Shown here: piece after piece, positions 1-6,371 of the stretch
Layout of the letters: every line of letters begins with the position of its first letter
How positions within the stretch are numbered: the stretch's first letter is position 1
Assembly (NCBI GenBank): GCA_018370615.1
Contig: JAGZAC010000033.1
Location: 1 to 10,976 of the forward strand
DNA from: Clostridiales bacterium
GTDB lineage: Bacteria > Bacillota > Clostridia > Oscillospirales > CAG-272
DNA: 10,976 nt
Reading direction: 5' to 3'
The notes under the pieces: generated by a model
The model's database searches: none
Seen by the model: only the letters and a program-made list of their open reading frames with translations
Told to the model about the DNA's origin: nothing
Position numbers and translations under genes: made by a program

Positions 1-70
1 AATATTTAATTACATCCAAAAATTTTAATAATTCATCAATAATATAACAAAGTTATAATCGGAGGAAAAT

Positions 71-763
71 ATGGACAACAGCGAACAGTTTTTGAATTTA
101 TACAGAGAGCTGGAGGAGGCACTGGGAGTAAAATATCAAATGCGCACAGGTGCGGTACAGCATTTTAGCGCCAGGGAAGGGAGCCGCTGGTCCGAGGAAT
201 TGAATCTGTTTCGGGAAATGCGGAATCTCCTGTCTCATCACGGAAGAATCGGCGCCCAGCCGCCGGTGCAGCCTACGGACCCAACGATTAAGATTTTGGA
301 AGAAATTTTAGAATATGTAAGGCATCCGCCAGTGGCCTTGTCTATTGCCACCCGGACGGATAGCCTGTACTGTGCCGATGGCAGCGAGCTGGTGACAGAG
401 CTGCTGGAGGTGATGGAAGAACGAGGCTTTTCCCATATTCCGGTGGTAGACAGCCGGCGGCGTCTCACTGGGGTGTTCAGCGTAGGATCCTTGTTTGCTT
501 TTTCCAGAAATCGGCCGGAAGTGCCGCCGGTGGGATTGCGGGTACAGGACATGGAGGCAGTGCTGCCGCCGGAAAAGCATGTGATGGAGAAGTTTTATTT
601 TGTAGATAAAGATGCGTCCTGCTATGAGCTCAAAAAGCTGTTCCAAAAGCGAGATGCAAGCAGCCGGCGGGTGGCGGCGATATTTGTTACCGCCAGCGGA
701 AATGAAAAAAGCCCCCTGATGGGGATGATTACGCCGTGGGATGTGCTTAGGGCGGAGAAGTAA
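71..763 (+). CDS. CBS-domain protein with N-terminal HEPN-like helical region
   Basis: A 230-residue soluble protein, with no signal peptide or membrane segment. The start is an ATG preceded by GGAGGA at 61-66. Residues 1-85 are helical and charged and contain FREMRNLLSHHG (48-59); the R51-N52-x3-H56 pattern matches the RNxxxH signature of HEPN domains. Residues about 88-140 form a first CBS motif (FSHIPVVD at 120-127, then LTGVFSV) and about 160-228 a second (ending GMITPWDVL, 218-226). Paired CBS motifs usually make a Bateman module that binds adenine nucleotides and controls an attached domain. I recall similar clostridial proteins in which an RN-x-x-x-H helix precedes two CBS motifs, so the architecture is probably a real family; its function is unknown to me. 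It stands alone on the plus strand, convergent with the CotH-domain gene. Bateman module confident; HEPN assignment tentative. Confidence 0.85.
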   Translation: MDNSEQFLNLYRELEEALGVKYQMRTGAVQHFSAREGSRWSEELNLFREMRNLLSHHGRIGAQPPVQPTDPTIKILEEILEYVRHPPVALSIATRTDSLYCADGSELVTELLEVMEERGFSHIPVVDSRRRLTGVFSVGSLFAFSRNRPEVPPVGLRVQDMEAVLPPEKHVMEKFYFVDKDASCYELKKLFQKRDASSRRVAAIFVTASGNEKSPLMGMITPWDVLRAEK

Positions 764-854
764 AGCAAGATAATATAGTATAAATGAAATAACTGTTTAA
801 TAAAAATATTGTCGAAGATGCTACCGTGTCTTACACATAGGTGCTTAAATAAAA
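764..854. other. AT-rich spacer with a weak imperfect hairpin
   Basis: This AT-rich stretch follows the CBS-domain gene. An imperfect bulged hairpin can be drawn at about 821-845 (GTGT-CTT-ACAC core with flanking ACC/GGT pairs), but no T-run follows it, so it is not a convincing terminator. No ORF with a ribosome binding site is present. Confidence 0.3.
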
Positions 855-917
855 AGACTCCCTTGTGGGGAGTTGCGTAGCAACTCCGGGAGCATGGCTG
901 TACAATTTTATCTTTAA
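855..917 (+). repeat. Repeat type B, copy 1 (63-bp hairpin module)
   Basis: This 63-bp module recurs at 1041-1103 with four substitutions. It contains an eight-pair stem, GGAGTTGC (869-876) with loop GTA and GCAACTCC (880-887), enclosed by a CTCCC/GGGAG pairing. Its tail CTGTACAATTTTATCTTTAA leads directly into the full palindromic unit at 918. No coding potential is seen. Confidence 0.85.
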
Positions 918-1028
918 GGCTCCCTTGTGTAAAGGGAGCTCCCGCGTTAGCGGGTGAGGGATTGTCCCGTTTTACACAACCCTTCCGTCTCGCCTACGGC
1001 GAGCCACCTCCCCTTGCACAGGGGAGGC
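918..1028 (+). repeat. Palindromic repeat type A, copy 1
   Basis: A full unit with four hairpins in order: GCTCCCTT-GTGT-AAAGGGAGC, inner stem CCCGC-GTTA-GCGGG, the core GAGGGATTGT, a short variable centre, ACAACCC, inner stem CTCGCC-TAC-GGCGAG, and CTCCCCTT-GCAC-AGGGGAG. The right half is an imperfect inverted copy of the left half, so the whole unit is one large dyad. Similar units lie at 1104, 3988, 4113 and 10853. No transposase or target-site duplication is visible here. Confidence 0.9.
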
Positions 1029-1040
1029 TAGGATTTATGT

Positions 1041-1103
1041 AGGCTCCCTTGTGGGGAGTTGCTTTGCAACTCCGGGGGCATGGCTGTACAATTTTATCTT
1101 TAA
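1041..1103 (+). repeat. Repeat type B, copy 2 (63-bp hairpin module)
   Basis: Second copy of the module at 855-917. The stem GGAGTTGC (1055-1062) and GCAACTCC (1066-1073) is unchanged, but the loop is TTT instead of GTA and the outer pairing has a T-G wobble (CTCCC with GGGGG). It again abuts a type A unit, so the B-plus-A composite is tandemly repeated with a 186-bp period. Confidence 0.85.
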
Positions 1104-1218
1104 GGCTCCCTTGTGCAAAGGGAGCTGGCTTCGCGTAAGCGAAGACTGAGGGATTGTTCCTCTTTACAACCCCACCGTCACGACTACGTCGTGCCACCTC
1201 CCCTTGCACAGGGGAGGC
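1104..1218 (+). repeat. Palindromic repeat type A, copy 2
   Basis: Full unit with the same outer hairpins as copy 1 but different inner stems: CTTCGC-GTAA-GCGAAG on the left and CACGAC-TAC-GTCGTG on the right. Both remain fully complementary. Core is GAGGGATTGT, a short centre, then ACAACCCC. Open frames across it (for example 994-1209 minus and part of 1113-1376 plus) are by-products of the repeat. Confidence 0.9.
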
Positions 1219-1242
1219 TTAGGTTTTGTGCAGGCCCCTTGT

Positions 1243-1267
1243 GGGGAAGAACATTCCCCCCCTTTTT
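1243..1267 (+). terminator. Possible weak intrinsic terminator
   Basis: A six-pair stem GGGGAA (1243-1248), loop GAACA, TTCCCC (1254-1259), is followed on the plus strand by CCC and TTTTT (1263-1267). It could stop plus-strand read-through into the convergent CotH-domain gene. The three C between stem and T-run weaken the case. On the minus strand no T-run follows the hairpin. Confidence 0.35.
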
Positions 1268-1272
1268 ATTAT

Positions 1273-3801
1273 CTATTCCTCATCGGTACGGTTCAGTTCC
1301 TCATCCATCCATGTCCAGCGCTGCTGGACAAACTCCCGTAAATACTCTATCTGCGACGCATATGTCGTTCGCGTGAAATAGGTCTCTGGCTCCATACCCA
1401 CACGCACCGATAAAATGTCCCAGCGAGTGAAATTGTTTTTCGCAGACGGCGCTGTACGCTGATATCCTTCCTCAATGGACGAAAGCGCCGTCTCCAGTAG
1501 GAGATCCTTTATTTCATTCCAACGGTCTCGCAGCTGCGTTACAAAGGTCTCATCCTCCATCAGTCTGCACATCCAGTTGTAGCGTACATAACCGTTGTCA
1601 ATGCTGAGATTTGCCCAGGCATCGTAGTCGCCCAAATCTGCCACATTGTTGCCGAAGGCTAAATCGAAGTCCCAGACCTGGGCCATTTTTAGCTTTTCTC
1701 CCGCGCTTTTGGTCATATAAACGCTGCGCCGGAAGCAGGAATCTGCATTGTAGAAAAATTCCGTCATGATGAACCAGTCAATGAGAGACGGAACGTCGAT
1801 GTAGTTTTCGTATCCTTGCAGGCTATCCACGGCCCGATCTGTTGCGATGATATAATTTTGAATAAATGTAAGCGTCTGCGAATCCACAGTTTTGGGCTCC
1901 AGGATACCGACATTTTCAAGTATAACAGAAGAAAACACGGTGTGCTGGCTTTCCCGGCTGACACCAACCTCTAGCAGGAATCCGGTATTTACACTTCCCG
2001 CGTCTTCCCGGAGAAACAAGCGGCCAGATCCCGCCTCTACCTGTTCTCCCATGGTATAAACGCCCACATACTCTCCGTTTACAAAAACATCTACCGGATA
2101 CTGGGTGGCGTAGCAGTCCATATTGTCCAGCATCTTGGCGCACTCCAGTGCCACGTAATTGCGGATGAGACTTTTGTCGGCAAAGTTTGCAAGGAGGACC
2201 CAGTCTGTTGCTGCCTCCATCCCGAGAACGGAAACCTCTTTGGAAAATTTCAGTCTATAGGGCTTTTTATCGGACCATTCCCAAGTAGAATTCCCCCGCC
2301 CGCGGATTTGTACCGTGCTGGTCTCCAAGGACGGCAGTCCGTCGGAAAAATCGCTTTCAATGGCAACGGTGGCGCCTACATATTCTTCTTTGGAAGTGAT
2401 GGCTTCCCCGCTGTCTGTGTCAATGCATACCACCGGTAGCTGCAGAGCACAGACTGTTTCCATGTAAAATAGGGCACTCTGTGTGCCGTTGGATATGGTA
2501 AAATAGCAGCCCAGGGAATCTATTAAATTCACAGTGCCGTCCTCATTGGTGTTCACGTCGGCAAAGGCCACAGTATACCCCTCTGGAGCAGTGACGGTCA
2601 AGCGGGCGCCTTTCAAGCAGGAAGGAGCTACGGCACAGTCCACGGTGGCGGAAAAGGTAAAGGGTTCTTCTCCCGTACCCCATACCACATCTCCTGAGAT
2701 ATAATTGTTGTCTGCTGCAAGCAGAGAAATCTCCGGAACGGCAGTACTGTCTCCGCCCAGCACGTATGCGGAAGGGTCCGCTCCATTATAAGCAGCAATG
2801 CTGTACAGCTGGGCCGCCACATGGAGGGCGGGCCCGTTGTCTTCCCAGAGAAGGGAACAGTTCGGCGCATCCAGCAAAATCTTATCCTGTGGGAAGGCGC
2901 CTTCTAGAGAAATCTCGCCGGATTTGTCCGTTTCTATGGCAATAGGCGCTTCCAGGGTGATGCCTTCGTCAATGAAAGATACAGGTTCTTGAAACGTAAT
3001 CTGCCGGTCTATAGTAAATGTTCCTAGGCGAACCGTCATGCCTGCCGCCCGGGCATACTCCGGCCCGTTTGCGAGAGTATCCAGCTCCTCCATGGATGCA
3101 GCAGTAATGGTCCCGTCCAAGGCCGTTTCGTTCAGAGCTGCGGCCGCTACCTGAAAAGGAATGTTTTCCGGCACAAGGGTGTCGGGGATGGTAATGCGGC
3201 ACTCCGGTGCCCGGGCATAAAACCCTGCGGCAGAAATGTCTCCGGAAAGGGAAAGAATGCCTGTGTCCCCGCAGGTAAAGGAGATTACATCTGATACGGA
3301 CAGGGTGTGGACGTCGGTGGACAGTGTCAGAGGGGCAGAGATAGCAAAAGAACCGTCCAGGGAAATATCCTGAAGCAAAAGGATCTCTGGCGCTTCCGTG
3401 GCCGCAGCTGTTTCCAGTCCTGCGGAAGTTAGGATATATGCGCAGTCCCCTCCATCCTGGGACAGGCGGATTCCATCGTTTATCTCTGTTTTTTGGGAAA
3501 GATCCAAAGAAACAGCGGCAGTTTCTCCCGCCGATGCGGAGAGAGTTACAAGGCCGTCCTCTGCCGCACTTGTGTACAAGGTAATTTCGGCGTCACTGCC
3601 TGTGTTGTTGTAGAAAGTAAGCCGTACCCTGCCGGACAGACTTGCCTGACGCAGCGCGGGACCGCTTTCTGTAGAGAACAGCAGCGTCTGATCTGCATAC
3701 AGCCAAAGACCAGCTCCCTTTTGCTGGTCACAGGACATTAAAAAAGGAATCCAAAAAAACAGCAGCAAAAGCAAGCCTGCCATGATGGATTTTTTTTGCA
3801 T
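1273..3801 (-). CDS. CotH kinase-like domain lipoprotein
   Basis: An 842-residue exported protein. Residues 1-24 form a lipoprotein signal (KK, hydrophobic stretch, lipobox LMSC with Cys24), so it is probably anchored on the outer face of the membrane. Residues about 25-440 are rich in Ala, Ser, Thr and Leu with alternating hydrophobic strands and read as a beta-rich extracellular region I cannot name. Residues about 450-835 match the CotH family: RGRGNSTW (500-507), KKPYRLKF (512-519), DVFVNGEYVGVYTMGEQV (571-588) and WDFDLAFGN (710-718), whose two Asp fit the metal-binding DxD region. CotH is known as an atypical kinase of Bacillus spore coat proteins, and the domain also occurs in secreted proteins of gut Clostridia; kinase activity here is inferred. 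No dockerin or sortase motif is visible. The ATG has a strong ribosome binding site (AGGAGG, 3808-3813). It appears monocistronic, flanked by repeat clusters. Confidence 0.88.
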   Translation of the reverse strand: MQKKSIMAGLLLLLFFWIPFLMSCDQQKGAGLWLYADQTLLFSTESGPALRQASLSGRVRLTFYNNTGSDAEITLYTSAAEDGLVTLSASAGETAAVSLDLSQKTEINDGIRLSQDGGDCAYILTSAGLETAAATEAPEILLLQDISLDGSFAISAPLTLSTDVHTLSVSDVISFTCGDTGILSLSGDISAAGFYARAPECRITIPDTLVPENIPFQVAAAALNETALDGTITAASMEELDTLANGPEYARAAGMTVRLGTFTIDRQITFQEPVSFIDEGITLEAPIAIETDKSGEISLEGAFPQDKILLDAPNCSLLWEDNGPALHVAAQLYSIAAYNGADPSAYVLGGDSTAVPEISLLAADNNYISGDVVWGTGEEPFTFSATVDCAVAPSCLKGARLTVTAPEGYTVAFADVNTNEDGTVNLIDSLGCYFTISNGTQSALFYMETVCALQLPVVCIDTDSGEAITSKEEYVGATVAIESDFSDGLPSLETSTVQIRGRGNSTWEWSDKKPYRLKFSKEVSVLGMEAATDWVLLANFADKSLIRNYVALECAKMLDNMDCYATQYPVDVFVNGEYVGVYTMGEQVEAGSGRLFLREDAGSVNTGFLLEVGVSRESQHTVFSSVILENVGILEPKTVDSQTLTFIQNYIIATDRAVDSLQGYENYIDVPSLIDWFIMTEFFYNADSCFRRSVYMTKSAGEKLKMAQVWDFDLAFGNNVADLGDYDAWANLSIDNGYVRYNWMCRLMEDETFVTQLRDRWNEIKDLLLETALSSIEEGYQRTAPSAKNNFTRWDILSVRVGMEPETYFTRTTYASQIEYLREFVQQRWTWMDEELNRTDEE

Positions 3802-3924
3802 GTGGCTCCTCCTTTGCCGGGTTCTATATTCATTGTATCAAAAAAAGACCGTTTTTGCTACAGAACAGAGAAAAGTTTACAGTTGGATAAAAAAACAAAG
3901 GACGTTCGTATAAATAGAGTTGCC
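3802..3924 (-). promoter_or_regulatory. CotH-gene 5' leader and probable promoter region
   Basis: This AT-rich stretch lies upstream of the minus-strand CotH-domain gene. On that strand AAAGGAGGAG (about 3806-3815) sits at good spacing from the ATG. Upstream is a candidate -10 TACAAT near a long T-run, but no good -35 at proper spacing, so the promoter position is uncertain. No gene is present. Confidence 0.4.
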
Positions 3925-3976
3925 TTTACAACCCCTCCGTCAGCTCCGCTGACACCTCCCCTTACACAGGGGAGGC
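3925..3976 (+). repeat. Lone right half-unit of repeat A
   Basis: This matches only the right half of a type A unit: TTTACAACCCCTCC, inner stem GTCAGC-TCC-GCTGAC, then CTCCCCTT-ACAC-AGGGGAG. No left half precedes it. The inner stem sequence differs from those of the full units here but matches the lone left half at 4296-4344, so the two outer pieces of this cluster may once have been partners. Confidence 0.8.
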
Positions 3977-3987
3977 ATAAGTAAAAA

Positions 3988-4101
3988 GGCTCCCTTGTGT
4001 AAAGGGAGCTGGCTCCGCGTAAGCGGAGTCTGAGGGATTGTCCTGTTTTACAACCCTTCCGTCTCGCCTACGGCGAGCCACCTCCCCTTGCACAGGGAGG
4101 C
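3988..4101 (+). repeat. Palindromic repeat type A, copy 3
   Basis: Full unit with inner stems CTCCGC-GTAA-GCGGAG (left) and CTCGCC-TAC-GGCGAG (right). The right half has one base fewer in its last hairpin (CACAGGGAGG instead of CACAGGGGAGG). Positions 3970-4041 are identical to 4095-4166, a 72-bp exact direct repeat with a 125-bp period. Confidence 0.9.
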
Positions 4102-4112
4102 ATAAGTAAAAA

Positions 4113-4227
4113 GGCTCCCTTGTGTAAAGGGAGCTGGCTCCGCGTAAGCGGAGTCTGAGGGATTGTACTCCTTAACAACCCCTCCGTCATGGCTGCGCCA
4201 TGCCACCTCCCCTTGCACAGGGGAGGC
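4113..4227 (+). repeat. Palindromic repeat type A, copy 4
   Basis: Full unit whose left half is identical to copy 3, while its right inner stem is CATGGC-TGC-GCCATG, different from every other copy but fully paired. The identical left halves with different right halves suggest recent tandem duplication followed by exchange of the right half. Confidence 0.9.
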
Positions 4228-4239
4228 TAAAACTAAATA

Positions 4240-4288
4240 GGCTCCCTTGTGGGGAGGTGTAAATAAAAAAACCTTGTGGGGAGGCGCA
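4240..4288 (+). repeat. Collapsed repeat fragments
   Basis: Two short remnants of the repeat family: GGCTCCCTTGTGGGGAGG starting near 4240 and ACCTTGTGGGGAGGCG starting near 4271. Each has the outer hairpin shortened to CTCCC-TTGT-GGGGAG or less, with the inner hairpins missing. They look like deletion products, comparable to the opening of the type B module. Confidence 0.6.
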
Positions 4289-4295
4289 AGTAAAA

Positions 4296-4344
4296 GCCCC
4301 CCTTGTGTAAAGGGGGGTGTCAGCAAAGCTGACGGGGGGATTGT
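4296..4344 (+). repeat. Lone left half-unit of repeat A; possible terminator for the ABC-F gene
   Basis: Only a left half is present: CCCCCC-TTGTGTAA-AGGGGGG, inner stem GTCAGC-AAA-GCTGAC, then GGGGGGATTGTT. It begins 14 bases past the stop codon of the minus-strand ABC-F gene. Read on the minus strand, both hairpins are formed and the distal one is followed by CTTTTAC, so the half-unit may serve as a weak transcription terminator. That role is an inference. Confidence 0.6.
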
Positions 4345-4357
4345 TTTCTCTTATAGT

Positions 4358-6280
4358 TTAATTCTCCACCTCTCCCGCTGTCGAATAAGATTCTTCCTCC
4401 TCATACAGCTGCATCAGCTGATCCTCTACATAAATCCGCTGATCCTCCAGCTGCGCCGCCTTTACATAATCAGCGGCATCCTCTCCGTACAGCCGGTCGG
4501 TGATATCTGCAAGCTCCTTTTCCAGCCTTGCAATTTCCGAAATCACCTTCTTGCGCCGCGCCTCTTTGCGCCGCAGCGCAGCCTGCTCTTCCTTCTTTTT
4601 CAAATACAGTTCCTTGCCGCTGGGGACGGGCGCCGCCTCCGGCGCCTTTTCTGCTTTCGGCGTGCCGGCTTCGGCCGCAGCCATGTATTCCTCGTATCCG
4701 CCGCGAAAATCCCGTACCGTGTCTCCCATAGCGAGAATCCGCGTGGCCAGCCGCTGGATAAAGTACCGGTCGTGGGACACGGCGATGACTGTGCCCTCAA
4801 AGGCTTCCAGTGCATTTTCCAAGGCTTCCCGGGAGGAGATGTCCAAATGGTTGGTAGGCTCATCCAAAATCAGCACGTTTACTTTTGATAAAATCAGCTT
4901 TGCCAGAGTCAGCCTTGCCCGCTCCCCTCCGGATAGGACGGAAACGGTTTTTTCCACATCCTCCCCCCGAAACATAAACACAGCCAGCACCGCATACAGC
5001 TCCCGCCGGCCGATGTCTGGATATGCGTCCCACAGCTCGTCCAGTACTGTTTTTTCCGGGGACAGGTTTTGGTTTTCCTGGTCGTAATATCCCACATGGA
5101 CGTTGTAGCCGAAGGTCACGCTTCCTGCCCGCGGCGTAAGTTTTCCCAACAGAGCCTTCAACAAAGTGGATTTTCCGCAGCCGTTGGGCCCCGCGATAAT
5201 CAGCCGCTCCCCCCTCTTTACGCTGAAGGACAAATCGGTAAAGAGATTCCTGTCTCCAAAGCCTACCGTAAGCTTTTTTACGTCCAGCACATCGTTTCCG
5301 GAGCGGACTGCCTTGGAAAACGCAAATTGAAGGGTGCTGGGCGCGTCCTCCGGCTTTTCCACCTTCTCCATACGGGCAATGGCCTTTTCCCGGCTTTCCG
5401 CCGCAATAATGTTCCGCTCCCGGTTCCATCGGCGCTGCTGCTCGATAAAGGCCTCCAGCCGTGCGATTTCTCGCTGCTGGAGCATGTACTGCTTTTCCTG
5501 GGCGGCTCTGTCCGCTTCCTTTTGCTTCTTATATTCCGTATAGGCGCATTTGTAGAGCTTTGCCTTGTGATGCTCTATGTCCAGGGTCTTGTTTGTGACC
5601 CGGTCCAGAAAATACCGGTCATGACTCACCAGCAGCAGGGTCTTTTTGTACCCTGCCAGGTGGCCCTCCAGCCAGGTCATGGTGTCCAGGTCCAGATGGT
5701 TGGTGGGCTCGTCCAGAATCAAGATGTCCGGCTCTCGGAACAAAAGCCGCGCCAGGGCCAGTCGGGTGCGCTGCCCACCGGACAGGGTGGTGACGCTGCG
5801 GCTGTAGGTATCCTCTCCAAAGCCCAGCTTGGTCAGCAGGCTCTTGCACCGGGATTTATAGTGGAGCCCGCCTGCATCCACAAAGCGGGTGTTCAGGCGC
5901 TCATACGCGGCGCTGAGAGAAAGCAGCCGGTCGGGAGGAGCGGACTGCATCTCTTCCTCTAACTGTGCCAGACGTGCCTCGTCCCGGCACAGCTCCGGGA
6001 AGGCCGCATACATTTGGGAGAGGACAGTGTCCTCTCCCTCCAGCACCTGAAAGGGATCGTCCTGCTGCATCATGCCTACAATTTTATCCTTTGCAAAATA
6101 CACCCCTCCTTCGTCCGGCTCCTCCATGCCGGTAATCAGCCGCAGCAGTGTGGTTTTTCCACTGCCGTTTACGCCTACAATTCCCAGCCGGTCTCCCTCT
6201 TCTACGGAAAAGGTGACCCCCGAGAGAATGGGATTGGTTCCCACACTGAAGGACAGGTTGCTTACACTGAGTGCGATCAT
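4358..6280 (-). CDS. ABC-F family ATPase (ribosome-associated translation factor)
   Basis: A 640-residue cytoplasmic protein with two ABC ATPase domains in one chain and no membrane segment. Domain 1: Walker A GVNGSGKT (36-43), signature LSGGQ (166-170), Walker B DEPTNHLD (190-197), switch SHDRYF (219-224). The charged helical linker (about 240-320) between the domains is the part that contacts tRNA in the ribosomal exit site in this family. Domain 2: GPNGCGKS (364-371), LSGGE (449-453), DEPTNHLD (473-480), SHDRYF (502-507). A basic and acidic coiled-coil tail (about 555-630) ends the protein. ABC-F proteins act on stalled or antibiotic-bound ribosomes; the sequence suggests a housekeeping-type member (Uup/YdiF-like) rather than a recognisable resistance protein, but subclass is not settled. 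The ribosome binding site is AAAGGAAAG (6285-6293). A strong terminator lies upstream, so it probably has its own promoter; TATAAT at 6295-6300 is too close to the ATG to leave a normal leader. Confidence 0.95.
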   Translation of the reverse strand: MIALSVSNLSFSVGTNPILSGVTFSVEEGDRLGIVGVNGSGKTTLLRLITGMEEPDEGGVYFAKDKIVGMMQQDDPFQVLEGEDTVLSQMYAAFPELCRDEARLAQLEEEMQSAPPDRLLSLSAAYERLNTRFVDAGGLHYKSRCKSLLTKLGFGEDTYSRSVTTLSGGQRTRLALARLLFREPDILILDEPTNHLDLDTMTWLEGHLAGYKKTLLLVSHDRYFLDRVTNKTLDIEHHKAKLYKCAYTEYKKQKEADRAAQEKQYMLQQREIARLEAFIEQQRRWNRERNIIAAESREKAIARMEKVEKPEDAPSTLQFAFSKAVRSGNDVLDVKKLTVGFGDRNLFTDLSFSVKRGERLIIAGPNGCGKSTLLKALLGKLTPRAGSVTFGYNVHVGYYDQENQNLSPEKTVLDELWDAYPDIGRRELYAVLAVFMFRGEDVEKTVSVLSGGERARLTLAKLILSKVNVLILDEPTNHLDISSREALENALEAFEGTVIAVSHDRYFIQRLATRILAMGDTVRDFRGGYEEYMAAAEAGTPKAEKAPEAAPVPSGKELYLKKKEEQAALRRKEARRKKVISEIARLEKELADITDRLYGEDAADYVKAAQLEDQRIYVEDQLMQLYEEEESYSTAGEVEN

Positions 6281-6329
6281 AATTCTTTCCTTTAATTATA
6301 TATAACGTCATTCATGGGCGTCTTTTCGT

Positions 6330-6361
6330 AAAAAGGACCTGTGTCTTCCAGACGCAGGTCC
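6330..6361 (-). terminator. Rho-independent terminator of the five-gene operon
   Basis: On the minus strand a 12-position stem GGACCTGCGTCT, loop GGA, and AGACACAGGTCC (one mismatched C-A position) is followed immediately by TTTTT (6330-6334). It starts 10 bases after the stop codon of the TPM-domain gene and separates that operon from the ABC-F gene. This is the clearest terminator in the window. Confidence 0.9.
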
Positions 6362-6371
6362 CGTGCGTAAA

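Noticed and set aside
43..59. TATAAC/TATAAT boxes upstream of the CBS-domain gene as promoter
   Set aside because: TATAAT at 54-59 abuts the ribosome binding site, leaving no room for a leader, and no good -35 pairs with the TATAAC at 43-48 in this AT-rich stretch; the true promoter may lie partly outside the window.
994..1209. Small open frames across the palindromic repeats (also 1113-1376, 4048-4326 and the start of 4247-4888)
   Set aside because: Their translations are products of the repeat (peptides such as QGEVARRSRDGG) recurring wherever the repeat does; they lack ribosome binding sites.
3970..4227. CRISPR-like direct repeats with short spacers
   Set aside because: The repeated unit is itself a full palindromic element of over 100 bp, linkers are nearly identical rather than unique spacers, and no cas gene is present.
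4500..5087. A 195-codon Ser-rich plus-strand frame opposite the ABC-F C-terminal half
   Set aside because: Shadow frame of the conserved ABC-F gene without independent support.
5069..5962. A 297-codon plus-strand open frame opposite the ABC-F gene
   Set aside because: It is antisense to a clearly conserved ATPase with intact Walker and signature motifs, its translation resembles no family, and no convincing ribosome binding site precedes it.
4358..6280. Reading the ABC-F gene as a specific antibiotic-resistance determinant
   Set aside because: The motifs establish ABC-F membership only; linker length and sequence do not let me assign it to a known resistance subclass.
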